Assembly (NCBI RefSeq): GCF_016805305.1 | Contig: NZ_JAERQN010000004.1 | Span: forward strand, 372,001-436,000 | DNA length: 64,000 nucleotides | Origin: Falsiroseomonas ponticola | Lineage (GTDB): Bacteria > Pseudomonadota > Alphaproteobacteria > Acetobacterales > Acetobacteraceae | Direction of reading: 5' to 3' | Shown: one piece after another, positions 24,011 to 34,795 of the stretch | Numbering within the stretch: the first letter of the stretch is position 1 | Layout of the letters: the number at the start of each line of letters is the position of its first letter | Notes under the pieces: model-generated | Seen by the model: the letters and a program-made list of their open reading frames with translations, nothing else | Databases searched by the model: none | What the model was told of the DNA's origin: nothing | Program-made: the position numbers and the translations under genes

Positions 24011-24928
24011 CTACGCCTTCTTCGGGATCTGGGGCGATTCGAGCGCGGATGCGGCCAGCGCCTCGCTGAACCGTGCCGCCGCCGTATGGTCCTGCCCCGG
24101 GCCGAGCAGCGACGCCGCCGCCGCCCACAATTCCCGCGTCTGCGCGGCGAGCGGCGCGGGCGTGCCTGTCTCCCGCCCCACCTGCAGGGCGATGGACAGG
24201 TCCTTCACCATCAGGTCCAGCCCGAAGCCGGAGTTGAATTTCCGCGAGAGCACGAACTGGTTCAGCTTCCGCTGGGTGCTGTTGTTCATGCCGGTGGAGT
24301 TGTTCAGTACCTCCACCATCACGGCGGGGTCGAGCCCGAAGCGGCTGCCGATCAGCAGCGCCTCCACGCTGATCAGGAAGCCCGCGGCGCTGACGAGGTT
24401 GTTGAGCGCCTTCATCGCCTGGCCGGCGCCGACATCGCCGCAGCGCGTGATGCTGCCGCCCATGGCGCGCAGCAGCGGGTCCACGCGGTCCAGCGGCACC
24501 GCATCACCGCCCGTCATGATGGCGAGCGTCCCCGTCTCCGCCCGCGCCACGCCGCCGGAGACCGGCGCATCGACCATGGCGATCCCATGCGCCGCCAGAT
24601 CCTGCGCCATGGCGCGGGTGGCGGAGGGTTCGCCGGACGACATCTCGATCACGACGGCACCGGGGGCGAGGTTCGGCCGCATGGCGGCGATGACCTCCGC
24701 CACCTCCCGGCTTGTCGGCAGCATGGTGATGACGGCGCCGGCGCCCTGGGCCGCCGCGGCGGCGCTGGCGGCGGCGATGCCGCCATGCTTCGCGGCGAAA
24801 TCCGTGGCGCGGCCGGGCACGGCATCATGCACCGCGACCGTGAAGCCGGCCTCCCGCAGCCTGATGGCCATGGGCCAGCCCATCCGCCCGATGCCGATGA
24901 AGGCCACGCGGCTGATCCCGCTTTCCAT
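24011..24928 (-). CDS. NAD(P)-dependent beta-hydroxyacid dehydrogenase (3-hydroxyisobutyrate dehydrogenase family)
   Basis: The product is 305 residues from ATG 24928, which has GGGAGAGA upstream; the frame extends 9 codons further but with no ribosome site. The N-terminal Rossmann loop is FIGIGRMGWPMA. The substrate-binding signature VDAPVSGGVARAETG follows, and the catalytic lysine is in QAMKALNNL. C-terminal KDLSIALQ is typical. The family reduces or oxidises small beta-hydroxyacids such as 3-hydroxyisobutyrate or tartronate semialdehyde; which one is unclear here. Confidence 0.85.
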   Translation of the reverse strand: MESGISRVAFIGIGRMGWPMAIRLREAGFTVAVHDAVPGRATDFAAKHGGIAAASAAAAAQGAGAVITMLPTSREVAEVIAAMRPNLAPGAVVIEMSSGEPSATRAMAQDLAAHGIAMVDAPVSGGVARAETGTLAIMTGGDAVPLDRVDPLLRAMGGSITRCGDVGAGQAMKALNNLVSAAGFLISVEALLIGSRFGLDPAVMVEVLNNSTGMNNSTQRKLNQFVLSRKFNSGFGLDLMVKDLSIALQVGRETGTPAPLAAQTRELWAAAASLLGPGQDHTAAARFSEALAASALESPQIPKKA

Positions 24929-25032
24929 GCCGTCTCTCCCCCGTTTCGCCCGCAAGGCTGGCCGTAGCCGCGGCGGGGGTCAACGGCCCGCGGCGACGGA
25001 CTAGGCTGCGCCATTCAGCAGGAGCGGCCACC

Positions 25033-25923
25033 ATGTTCGAGGGCTTCATCGAGGAGACGCGCGACGCGGATGGCCAGGCGCTGCGCCTGCGGCGGGGCGG
25101 CGAGGGCCCTCCCCTGCTGCTGCTGCACGGCAACCCGCAGACCCATGCCATGTGGCACAAGGTGGCGCCGGTTCTGGCGCGGGACTTCACCGTGGTCTGC
25201 CCGGACCTGCGGGGCTACGGGCTTTCCGGCAAGCATCCCGTCTCCGCGGATCATGCGGCCTATGCGAAGCGGGCGATGGCGGCGGACATGGTGTCGCTGA
25301 TGCGCGGCCTGGGCTTCGACCGCTTCCAGGTGGTGGCGCATGACCGGGGCGCGCGGGTCGCGCATCGGATGGCGCTGGACTGGCCGCCGGCGGTGGAGCG
25401 GCTCTGCACCATGGATATCGTGCCGACGCTGCATCACTTCGAGACGACCGACATGGCCTTCGCCATGGGCTATTATCACTGGTTCTGGCTGGCCCAGCCG
25501 CATCCGAAGCCGGAACGCCTGATCCTGCGGGATGTCGAGGACTGGTTCGACATGCACACCTCCCGCGAGCCGAAGGACAAAGGCTTCTTCCATCCGGAGG
25601 CGCGCGCGGACTACCTGGCCGCGCTACGCACGCCCGGCACCGTCGAGGCGATCTGCGAGGAGTATCGCGCCGCCACCACGATCGACCTGGAGCATGACCG
25701 CGCCAGCCGGGAGGCCGGCCAGAAGGTCCAATGCCCGCTGCTCGCGCTCTGGGGCGCCAAGGGCAAGGTCGGCGTCTGGTACCAGCCACTCGAGGTCTGG
25801 GGGCGCTACGCCAGCGGGCCGGTCAGCGGCGGCCCCGTCAATTCAGGCCACTACCTCGCGGAGGAAGCGCCGGAGGAGGTGCTGGCGGCGCTGGAGGGCT
25901 TCCTCAATCGAAGGGCAGGATGA
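25033..25923 (+). CDS. Alpha/beta hydrolase of the haloacetate dehalogenase type
   Basis: The product is 296 residues; AGGAG at 25019-25023 sets the start. The oxyanion loop is LLLHGNPQTHAMW. The nucleophile elbow HDRGAR carries Asp104 with Arg105 and Arg108. H149-W150 precede FWLAQPHPKPE, and the catalytic His is in NSGHYLAEEAPEE. All match the fluoroacetate/haloacetate dehalogenase branch. By my recollection of characterised defluorinases, a pocket tyrosine before DFEHD is Thr here (TTIDLEHD), so the true substrate may not be a haloacetate. The gene stands alone on the + strand. Confidence 0.8.
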   Translation: MFEGFIEETRDADGQALRLRRGGEGPPLLLLHGNPQTHAMWHKVAPVLARDFTVVCPDLRGYGLSGKHPVSADHAAYAKRAMAADMVSLMRGLGFDRFQVVAHDRGARVAHRMALDWPPAVERLCTMDIVPTLHHFETTDMAFAMGYYHWFWLAQPHPKPERLILRDVEDWFDMHTSREPKDKGFFHPEARADYLAALRTPGTVEAICEEYRAATTIDLEHDRASREAGQKVQCPLLALWGAKGKVGVWYQPLEVWGRYASGPVSGGPVNSGHYLAEEAPEEVLAALEGFLNRRAG

Positions 25924-26410
25924 AGGGGATATCCGTGTCCCCCGTCTTCTCGCCGAAGCCGGTGATGAGGGCGTGGGCCTGGCCGCGGTGATGGGTCTGG
26001 TGGTTGAAGAAATGCGTCACCAGCACCCAGGTCGGGCGCGTCACGTCCCGCTGCAGGGCGCCGCTGAACCAGGAGAGGGTGCCGGCGAGCCAGGCGGGAT
26101 CGACCGTGGCGGCCCAGGCCTCGATCCGGCTGTCCGTCTCGGCGCGGATGGTCTTCAGCACGGCCCAATCGTCATGCAGCGCCACGCTGGCGGGGATGCC
26201 GCCCTTCGGGGCCTCCCACCCCGCGAAGCGAGACATCCAGGTGGTGTCGCCCCAGACGAGGTGGTTGAGCGTGGCGTGGAGGGAGCCGAAGAAGGCGCCG
26301 CGATCCTCCCGCCGCTGCGGCTCCGTCAGCCGGTCCGCGGCGGCATAGAGGCGCCGGTTCATCTCGGCATTGTAGGCGGCCATCAGGCGGACATGGTCGG
26401 GGGAGATCAC
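25904..26410 (-). CDS. DinB-family (damage-inducible four-helix) protein
   Basis: The product is 168 residues from GTG 26410, coupled (GTGA) to the upstream GNAT gene. DinB-fold marks are the N-terminal MAAYNAEMNRRLY helix, SLHATLNHLVWGD with the first metal His, and HFFNHQTHHRGQAHALI with the others. DinB/YfiT-type proteins are metal-binding helical bundles, often thiol-dependent transferases. The stop lies 20 bp inside the convergent hydrolase gene. The function here is unknown. Confidence 0.82.
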   Translation of the reverse strand: MISPDHVRLMAAYNAEMNRRLYAAADRLTEPQRREDRGAFFGSLHATLNHLVWGDTTWMSRFAGWEAPKGGIPASVALHDDWAVLKTIRAETDSRIEAWAATVDPAWLAGTLSWFSGALQRDVTRPTWVLVTHFFNHQTHHRGQAHALITGFGEKTGDTDIPFILPFD

Positions 26411-27405
26411 GGCACGGCCTTCCAGAAATACAGGATGTCCCGGGGCTGCATCGCCTCGTCCAGCTCGCCGCCGGGGATGCAGCCGCCCTCCGCCCAGCCA
26501 GTGGCACGATACAGCGCCTCCGCCGCCGTGCCACGGCGCGTATCCAGCACCATCAGGCGCCGCGCGACCCCGCGCGCCGTCTGGTCCACGCGCCGCATCA
26601 GCGCCCGGCCCACACCCTGGCGGCGATGGGCGGGATCGACCATCAGCTTCTCGACATCCACGCGATGCGGCTGGTTCGGCTCCGTCGCCAGGCCGAGCTG
26701 CACGGTGCCGACCAGTTCGCCATCCAGCCAGGCCACCAGCAGGATCCGCCGCCCGAGCGCGATATCCGAGGAGACGCGCTTCCACGCATCCCGCGCCACG
26801 GCGGGCGAGAGCGGGCGGAGGTAGGACAGGCTCGCGCCCTCCGCCACGCAATCCACCAGCAACTGCGCCAGGCGCCGCTCCGCGCTCGCGGCCGCGGCGG
26901 CGTCCAGCGCTTCCACGACCAGGCCGCGGATGGGCTTGGTGTAGCGGAATTCCAGGCTGTTGGAGATGTCGTCGAGGATGCGGATGGAGCCCTGCCGCAC
27001 GAAGCCGCGCTTCTCATAGAAGCGGTGCGCCGCCTCGAACCGCGTATCGGTCCAGAGCACCAGGCGATGCGCGCCGGCGTCCCGCGCATGCTGCTCCGCC
27101 GCTTCCAGAAGGCGGTGCGCCAGGCCGGTGCCGCGTGCCTCCGCCGCCACATAGACCTTGCAGATCTCCCAGGCCTGATCCTGGTTCAGCGGCCGTGTCG
27201 CCGCCATGCCGATCAGGCGCCCTTCCTGCTCCGCGACCCAGAGCGCCCCGCCGGCCTCCCCGAAATAGGTGGCCAGCGCCCGAAGCTCCGGCACCTCCGC
27301 ATCCACGTCCAGGATGCAGTTCGGGTATTCCGACCAGCAGGCATCGATCAGCGCGATGAAGCCCGCTTCGTCCTCATCCCGCCCGGGGCGAAGCGTCGCG
27401 GTCAC
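26407..27405 (-). CDS. Tandem GNAT acetyltransferase (two GNAT domains in one chain)
   Basis: The product is 332 residues from GTG 27405, which overlaps the aminotransferase stop as GTGA. The first GNAT domain (about 1-155) has the acetyl-CoA loop VYVAAEARGTGLAHRLLEAA and FYEKRGF. The second (about 175-330) has LMVDPAHRRQGVGRALMRRV and LYRATGW. An alanine-rich linker joins them. Adjacent fusion of two GNAT domains occurs in aminoglycoside-type and MshD-like enzymes, but the substrate cannot be inferred. It is co-transcribed with an aspartate-type aminotransferase and a DinB protein. Confidence 0.85.
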   Translation of the reverse strand: MTATLRPGRDEDEAGFIALIDACWSEYPNCILDVDAEVPELRALATYFGEAGGALWVAEQEGRLIGMAATRPLNQDQAWEICKVYVAAEARGTGLAHRLLEAAEQHARDAGAHRLVLWTDTRFEAAHRFYEKRGFVRQGSIRILDDISNSLEFRYTKPIRGLVVEALDAAAAASAERRLAQLLVDCVAEGASLSYLRPLSPAVARDAWKRVSSDIALGRRILLVAWLDGELVGTVQLGLATEPNQPHRVDVEKLMVDPAHRRQGVGRALMRRVDQTARGVARRLMVLDTRRGTAAEALYRATGWAEGGCIPGGELDEAMQPRDILYFWKAVP

Positions 27406-28604
27406 GACAGGCCTTTGCAGAACTCCTGGATGCGGGTGCAGGCCTCCCGCAGGCTTTCCGTGTCCGTGGCGTAGGAGATGCGGACATAGGGGCTCATGCC
27501 GTAGGCGCTGCCATGCACCGTCGCGACATAGGCCTCCTCGAGCACCGCCAGAGCGAAGTCGAGGTCCGTCTCGATCCTGCGGCCGCCCTTGCTGGTCTTG
27601 CCCAGGCAGCCCGCGACGTTCGGGAAGACGTAGAAGGCGCCTTCGGGCTTGTGGCACTGGATGCCCGGCGCCTGGTTCAGCATGTCCACCACCATGTTGC
27701 GGCGGTCGCGGTAGATCGCGGCGCGCTCCTTCACGCCATCCTGCGGCCCGTCCAGCGCGGCGATGGCGGCGGCCTGGCCGACGCTGCTGGTGCCGGCGCT
27801 GATCTGGCTCTGCATGTTCACCATGGCGGCGATCAGGTTCTTCGGGCCGCCGCAGAAGCCGATGCGCCAGCCCGTCATCGCATAGGTCTTGGACACGCCG
27901 TTGACCGTCAGCACCCGGTCCTTCAGCCGCGGCTCCACATCCGCGATGGTGCAGAACTCGAACCCGTCATAGACGAGGTGTTCATACATGTCGTCGGTCA
28001 GCACCCAGACATGCGGGTGCTTCAGCAGCACCTCCGCCAGCGCCTTCATCTCCGCCCGCGAACAGGCGGCGCCCGTCGGGTTGTTCGGGAAGTTGAGGAA
28101 CAGCCACTTCGTCTTTGGCGTGATGGCGGCGTCGAGGTCCTCCGGGCGCAGCTTGAAGCCGTTGTTCTGCGGGCAGGGGATGGTCACCGGCGTCGCGGTG
28201 GCAAGCTTCGCCATCTCCGCGTAGCTGGTCCAGTAGGGGGCCGGGATCAGCACCTCGTCACCCGGGTCGCAGGTGCCGAACAGCGCGTTCATGATCACCT
28301 GCTTGCCGCCATTGGAGATCATGATCTCGTTCAGCGCGTAGTCGAGGTTGTTGTCGCGCTTGAACTTGCGCTGCACGGCTTCCTTCAGCGCACGCGTGCC
28401 GTCCTGCGGCGGATACTTCGTCTCGCCCCGCAGCGCGGCCTGGTAGCCGGCCTCGATGGCGTGGCGGGGGCTGTCGAAATTGGGCTCCCCGATCGCCAGG
28501 CTGATGACCTTCTGGCCGGAGGCCGCGATCTCTCGCGCGCGGTTGGTCATGACCGCCGTGGCGGCCAGCTTGATGTCGTTCAACCGTGTGGCGAGAGCGG
28601 GCAT
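27402..28604 (-). CDS. Aspartate-type aminotransferase (class I, PLP), paralog 1
   Basis: PLP-dependent aminotransferase of 400 residues of the Ib subgroup (aspartate/prephenate aminotransferase). Typical segments are SLAIGEPNFDSP, PPQDGTRALKEAV, the cofactor-binding NFPNNPTGA, and the Schiff-base lysine in [25 protein letters not shown] near the C-terminus carries the carboxylate-binding Arg. It heads a three-gene operon with the tandem GNAT and DinB genes. A second, clearly homologous copy lies 542 bp upstream at 29146-30345, so the two may have split substrates. Confidence 0.9.
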   Translation of the reverse strand: MPALATRLNDIKLAATAVMTNRAREIAASGQKVISLAIGEPNFDSPRHAIEAGYQAALRGETKYPPQDGTRALKEAVQRKFKRDNNLDYALNEIMISNGGKQVIMNALFGTCDPGDEVLIPAPYWTSYAEMAKLATATPVTIPCPQNNGFKLRPEDLDAAITPKTKWLFLNFPNNPTGAACSRAEMKALAEVLLKHPHVWVLTDDMYEHLVYDGFEFCTIADVEPRLKDRVLTVNGVSKTYAMTGWRIGFCGGPKNLIAAMVNMQSQISAGTSSVGQAAAIAALDGPQDGVKERAAIYRDRRNMVVDMLNQAPGIQCHKPEGAFYVFPNVAGCLGKTSKGGRRIETDLDFALAVLEEAYVATVHGSAYGMSPYVRISYATDTESLREACTRIQEFCKGLS

Positions 28605-28658
28605 GGTGAGTGCTTTCCCGTGCGAAGGCCGGTGGTGTAGCCAAGCCAGCCGGGCGGC

Positions 28659-29099
28659 TCAATCCGCCGGGCGGCGCATGACCCAGTCGAAGGGCTTCTC
28701 GTCGATGACGGCGAAGCCGAGCCGTTCCCAGAAGCGCCGCGCGGGGCTTTCCTTCAGCACTTCGATCCAGAAGGACCGGCCGGGATGGGCGGCCTGGATG
28801 GCGCGGAAGACGGCCTCGCCCAGCCCCTGCCCTTGATGGGCGCTGTCGAGGAAGAGGCTGTGGATCTCCACATCCGGGCCATCGGGCTCGATGCCGACGC
28901 AGCCCAGCGTATCCCCGCCCGCCTCGATCACCCGCAGGATGCCCGCGTCGAACTGCTTGCGCATGCGCGACCGGCGGCGATCCGGGTCGAAGCGGCCCAC
29001 CCGCTCCAGATGCTCCCGCATCACCCGGATGGACAGCGCCAGCATCGGCTCGAAATCCGCCTCCGCCGCGCGGCGGAGGCGGAAGATGTGGCTGGCCAT
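28659..29099 (-). CDS. GNAT-family N-acetyltransferase
   Basis: Single-domain GNAT of 146 residues with RRAAEADFEPMLALSIRVM at the start. The acetyl-CoA loop is LFLDSAHQGQGLGEAVFRAI, and ARRFWERLGFAV closes the fold. It lies between the two aminotransferase genes, 46 bp downstream of paralog 2 and 54 bp upstream of paralog 1, all in the same direction. The substrate is unknown. Confidence 0.85.
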   Translation of the reverse strand: MASHIFRLRRAAEADFEPMLALSIRVMREHLERVGRFDPDRRRSRMRKQFDAGILRVIEAGGDTLGCVGIEPDGPDVEIHSLFLDSAHQGQGLGEAVFRAIQAAHPGRSFWIEVLKESPARRFWERLGFAVIDEKPFDWVMRRPAD

Positions 29100-29145
29100 G
29101 CGATTCAGACCTTCAGGCCTGCGGCCTTCCGGTCATCGCACGGCG

Positions 29146-30794
<1,649 letters not shown>

Positions 30795-30838
30795 GCGCGG
30801 AGCTTAGGCGAGCCTTGTGGATAAAGCATGGCAGGCCG

Positions 30839-31636
30839 TCAGCCCCGTCGGCCCCTAGCCACCACCCAGGTCGCCACCCCGAGGCCCAGCGCGACGGCCG
30901 CCACCAGCAGCGTCGCCAGCGCATAGAGGTCCGGCGCCAGGCCGAGCCGGACGGCGGAGAAGATCACCATCGGCAGGGTGGAGGCGCCGGGGCCGGAGAC
31001 GAAGCTGGCAATCACCAGGTCATCGAGCGAGAGGGTGAAGGCCAGCAGCCAGCCCGCCGCGATGGCCGGCGCGATCAGCGGCAGGGTGATGAGGAAGAAG
31101 ACCTTCCAGGGCCTGGCCCCGAGGTCCATCGCCGCTTCCTCCAGGCTCGTGTCGAAATCCGCGAGTCGCGCCTGCACCACCACCGCGACATAGGCCGCGC
31201 CGAAGGTGGCATGGGCGATCGCCACCGTGTCCGCCCCGCGCCCGGCCGGGAAGCCGAAGGCCTGTTCCAGGGCGACGAACAGCAGCAGCAGGGACAGGCC
31301 GGTGATCACCTCCGGCATCACCAGGGGCGCGGCCATGGCGCCGGCGAAGGCGGTGCGGCCGCGGAAGCGCCCCATCCGCGCCAGGGCGAAGCCCGCCACC
31401 ACGCCCAGCACGGTCGCCATGGTGGCGGATACCGCCGCGATGCGCAGCGACAGCCCCGCCGCATCCATCAGCGCCTCATTCTCCCACAACGCCAGGTACC
31501 AGCGGCCGGAGAACCCCGTGAAGGTCGTGACCAGGCGGCTGTCGTTGAAGGAGAACAGCACCATCAGCAGGATGGGCAGGTAGAGGAAGGCGAAGCCGAG
31601 GCCGAGCGGCACGGCCAGCCTGGAGGCCCGGCGCAT
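30839..31636 (-). CDS. potI: Polyamine ABC transporter permease, PotI-type
   Basis: Inner-membrane permease of 265 residues from ATG 31636, just 2 bp after the potH stop. It has six hydrophobic helices. The ABC-permease EAA loop, which docks the ATPase, is EEAAMDLGARPWKVFFLITLP. The order binding protein, ATPase, permease, permease matches E. coli potFGHI, so putrescine or a related polyamine is the expected substrate. It ends the operon. Confidence 0.88.
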   Translation of the reverse strand: MRRASRLAVPLGLGFAFLYLPILLMVLFSFNDSRLVTTFTGFSGRWYLALWENEALMDAAGLSLRIAAVSATMATVLGVVAGFALARMGRFRGRTAFAGAMAAPLVMPEVITGLSLLLLFVALEQAFGFPAGRGADTVAIAHATFGAAYVAVVVQARLADFDTSLEEAAMDLGARPWKVFFLITLPLIAPAIAAGWLLAFTLSLDDLVIASFVSGPGASTLPMVIFSAVRLGLAPDLYALATLLVAAVALGLGVATWVVARGRRG

Positions 31637-31638
31637 GG

Positions 31639-32520
31639 CTACCGCCCCTCCCGCGCCGCGCGCGCCTGGAACAGGGCGATCGGCGCGACCAGCAGCAGCA
31701 GCAGCACCAGCGCCAGGGCGGAGGCGAGCGGCCAGTCCCGGTTCTGGAAGAACTCCGTCCACAGCACGCGGCCGATCAGCTGGGCATCCGGCCCGCCGAG
31801 CAGTTCCGGGATCACGAACTCCCCGACCGCGGGGATGAAGACGAGGAGGAAGCCCGCCACCACCCCGGGCATGGACAGCGGCAGGGTCACCCGCAGGAAG
31901 GCCCGGAACGGGGTCGCGCCCAGGTCCTCCGCGGCCTCCAGCAGCGCCGGGTCCAGCCTGGACAGGGTGGCATAGAGCGGCAGGACCATGAAGGGCAGGT
32001 AGCAGTAGGTGATGCCGACATAGAGCGCGAAGTCGGTGTAGAGCAGGTGCAGCGGCTCCTGGATCAGGCCCAGCGCCATCAGCGCCCCGTTCAGCCATCC
32101 CTGGTCCTGCAGGATGCCGATCCAGGCGGTGATGCGGAGCAGGAACGACGTCCAGAAGGGCAGGATGACGAGCATCAGCAGCGTCGCGCGCCAGCGTTCC
32201 GGCGCGCGGGCGATGGCCAGCGCCATGGGGTAGCCCACCAGCAGGCAGAGCGTGGCGGAAATGGCGGCGACGCGAAGGCTGCGCAGCCCGGCCTCCACGT
32301 AGAAGGGATCCTCCAGGAACAGCCGGAAATTCGCCAGGTTGATCTGGATGACCGGCCCCCCTTCCTCCGTCCAGCGCAGCAGGGGCGTGTAGGGGGGCAG
32401 GCCCTCGCTGGGTTCGGCGAAGGCGATGGTCAGCACGATGAGGAATGGCACCACGAAGAACAGCGCCATCCAGGTCCAGGGTAGGGCCAGCACCAGGGCG
32501 CGGCCGAGCCGCCCGGTCAT
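31639..32520 (-). CDS. potH: Polyamine ABC transporter permease, PotH-type
   Basis: The product is 293 residues. The start ATG at 32520 overlaps the ATPase stop as ATGA; the frame continues 19 codons upstream but those residues lie inside the ATPase gene. It has six helices, PFWTSFLLRITAWIGIL, and the EAA loop LEAAEDLGATPFRAFLRVTLP. It forms the membrane channel with PotI. Confidence 0.9.
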   Translation of the reverse strand: MTGRLGRALVLALPWTWMALFFVVPFLIVLTIAFAEPSEGLPPYTPLLRWTEEGGPVIQINLANFRLFLEDPFYVEAGLRSLRVAAISATLCLLVGYPMALAIARAPERWRATLLMLVILPFWTSFLLRITAWIGILQDQGWLNGALMALGLIQEPLHLLYTDFALYVGITYCYLPFMVLPLYATLSRLDPALLEAAEDLGATPFRAFLRVTLPLSMPGVVAGFLLVFIPAVGEFVIPELLGGPDAQLIGRVLWTEFFQNRDWPLASALALVLLLLLVAPIALFQARAAREGR

Positions 32521-33692
32521 TCCGGCAGCACCATGCTCGCTTCGGGGTCCCAGGTGACGGCGACGCGGTCCTCCCAATCCACCGGCCGCGCCGTCATCCG
32601 GCGCAGGTTCGGCTGGCTGACCCGGATCTCCTTCCCCGTGTCGAGCACCACGTAATACATGAAGAAATCGCCGAAATAGGCGATGTCCCTCACCCGCCCG
32701 ACCAGCCTGTTGTCGCCGAGCGGCGTCGCCGGGTCGGTGCGTTCGATCCGCATCCGCTCCGGCCGGATGGCGACATAGGCGCGGCTGCCGACGGGCTTGA
32801 GGGCCCCGGCCTCCGCCAGGATGTCGAAATCCAATTCCGAGCTGCCGATGCGCGTCACCTGGTCATCCGCGGCTTCGACCACGCCTTCCAGGATGTTGGC
32901 GGTGCCTAGGAATTCGGCGGTGAAGCGGCTGTTCGGGAATTCATAGACCTCCCCGGGCGTGCCCACCTGCGCCAGCGTGCCGCGGTCCATGACGGCCAGG
33001 CGGGTCGCCATGGTCATCGCCTCCTCCTGGTCATGGGTGACGATGACGAAGGTGGTGCCGGTGCGTTCCTGGATGTTCACCAGTTCGAACTGCGTCGCCT
33101 CCCGCAAATTCTTGTCGAGGGCGGAGAGCGGTTCGTCGAGAAGCAGCAGCTTGGGGCGCTTGGCCAGCGCACGGGCCAGCGCCACGCGGGCCTTCTGCCC
33201 GCCGGACAGCGCGGAAGGCTTGCGGCCACCGAAGCCTTCCATCTGGACCAGCGCCAGCATCTCCGCGACCCGGTCGGCGATCACCGCCTTGGGCGCGCCT
33301 TCCTGCCGCAGGCCGAAGCCGATGTTCTGCGCCACCGTCATGTGCGGGAACAGCGCATAGGACTGGAACATCATGTTGATGGGCCGCTCATAGGGCGGCA
33401 CGCCCGACAGGTCCTGGCCATCCAGCACGATGCGGCCCGCATCGGGCTCGATGAAGCCCGCCAGGCAGCGCAGCAGCGTGGATTTGCCCGACCCGGACGC
33501 GCCGAGCAGGGCGAAAAGCTCGCCGCGGTAGATGGGAAGCGTGACCGCATCCAGGGCGACGAAGCCGTCGAAGCGCTTCGTCACCCCCTCGATCCTCAGG
33601 AACGGGTCCGCGGCAGGATCGCGCCAGGGCTCGGCCGCGCCGGGCCTCGCCGCGACCTTGCCCTCGGGCCGCTCCGCAGCGGGGCCGCTCAC
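32517..33692 (-). CDS. potG: Polyamine ABC transporter ATP-binding protein, PotG/PotA-type
   Basis: The product is 391 residues from GTG 33692, coupled to the potF stop (GTGA). The N-terminal ABC domain has Walker A GASGSGKST, Q-loop MMFQSYALFPHM, signature LSGGQKARVALARAL, Walker B LLLLDEPLSALD and switch VTHDQEEA. A C-terminal TOBE domain (about 295-385) is typical of polyamine/spermidine importers. The signature reads QKA where QQQ is usual, a tolerated variant. It energises PotH and PotI. Confidence 0.92.
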   Translation of the reverse strand: MSGPAAERPEGKVAARPGAAEPWRDPAADPFLRIEGVTKRFDGFVALDAVTLPIYRGELFALLGASGSGKSTLLRCLAGFIEPDAGRIVLDGQDLSGVPPYERPINMMFQSYALFPHMTVAQNIGFGLRQEGAPKAVIADRVAEMLALVQMEGFGGRKPSALSGGQKARVALARALAKRPKLLLLDEPLSALDKNLREATQFELVNIQERTGTTFVIVTHDQEEAMTMATRLAVMDRGTLAQVGTPGEVYEFPNSRFTAEFLGTANILEGVVEAADDQVTRIGSSELDFDILAEAGALKPVGSRAYVAIRPERMRIERTDPATPLGDNRLVGRVRDIAYFGDFFMYYVVLDTGKEIRVSQPNLRRMTARPVDWEDRVAVTWDPEASMVLPE

Positions 33693-34795
33693 CGGCCCGC
33701 CTTGAACCTCGCCCAGACGCGGTTGCGGGCGCGTTCCGCGGCCTGCGGCACGGCGCCGATGGTGAAGAAGCGGGCGCGCATCTCCTCCGTCGGGAAGACG
33801 GACGGATCATTCGCCACCTCCGCCGCCACCAGCGGGCGGCTGGCCGGCACGCCGTTGGGGTAGCGGACGTGGTTGGTGATGTTGGCCATCACGTCGGGCT
33901 GCAGCAGGAAGTTGATGAAGGCATGCGCCGCGGCCGGATTCGGCGCATCGGCCGGGATGGCCAGCAGGTCGAACCAGAGCTGGGCACCTTCCTTCGGCGC
34001 CACGTACTGGATGTTCACGCCCCGATTCGCTTCCTCGGCGCGGGCGGCGGCCTGGATGACGTCACCGGAATAGGCGAAGGCCATGCAGAACTGCCCGCCG
34101 GCCAGCGCCTCGATCACGCCGCCGGAGGAGAAGGCGCGGATGAAGGGGCGGATCGTCATCAGCGTCCGCTCCACGTCGCGCAGATCCTCGGGACTCGTGC
34201 TGTTCGGATCCTTGCCGAGGTAGCGCAGCACCATCGGGATGACGTCGGAGGCGCTGTCCATCATGACGATGCCGCAGCGCTGGAGTCGCCGCGCATGGGC
34301 GGGGTCCAGCAGCAGGCGAAGGCTGTCCATCGGCGCATCGGGCGCCAGGGCGCGGACGCGGTCCACGTTGATGCCGAGTCCGATCGTCCCGTAGAGGTAG
34401 AGCGCGCCGAACCGGTTCTCGGGATCCGCGCTGGCCACCTGCTGCTGCAGGGCGGGGTCGATATTGGCCAGGTTGGGGATCAGGCTGCGGTCGAGCGGGC
34501 GGAAGGCGCCGGCGCGGGCCAGGCGGGAGAAGGTCGGCTCGCTGGTCGGGACCACGATGTCGTAGCCGGTGCGGCCCGCGGACATCCGGCCTTCCAGGGT
34601 CTCCAGGCTGTCATAGATGTCGTAGCGGACGCGGATGCCCGTCTCCCGCACGAAGCGCTGGACCATGTAGGGGTCGATATAGTCGTTCCAGTTGAAGACG
34701 TTCACGACCTGCTGCGGGGCCTGCTGCGCCTGCGCAGGGGGCGCGCCGCAGATCGACACCAGCAAGGCCGCCATTACCGCCACTCGACGCATCAT
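33689..34795 (-). CDS. potF: Periplasmic polyamine-binding protein, PotF-type
   Basis: The product is 368 residues from ATG 34795, which has GGGAG at proper distance; a GTG at 34804 is possible. The Sec signal peptide is cleaved near residue 23 (APPAQA). The mature part begins VVNVFNWNDYIDPYMVQRF, characteristic of PotD/PotF binding proteins, and includes YDIVVPTSEPTFSRLA and VAPKEGAQLWFDLLAIP. It delivers substrate to PotHI. First gene of the operon. Confidence 0.92.
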   Translation of the reverse strand: MMRRVAVMAALLVSICGAPPAQAQQAPQQVVNVFNWNDYIDPYMVQRFVRETGIRVRYDIYDSLETLEGRMSAGRTGYDIVVPTSEPTFSRLARAGAFRPLDRSLIPNLANIDPALQQQVASADPENRFGALYLYGTIGLGINVDRVRALAPDAPMDSLRLLLDPAHARRLQRCGIVMMDSASDVIPMVLRYLGKDPNSTSPEDLRDVERTLMTIRPFIRAFSSGGVIEALAGGQFCMAFAYSGDVIQAAARAEEANRGVNIQYVAPKEGAQLWFDLLAIPADAPNPAAAHAFINFLLQPDVMANITNHVRYPNGVPASRPLVAAEVANDPSVFPTEEMRARFFTIGAVPQAAERARNRVWARFKAGR

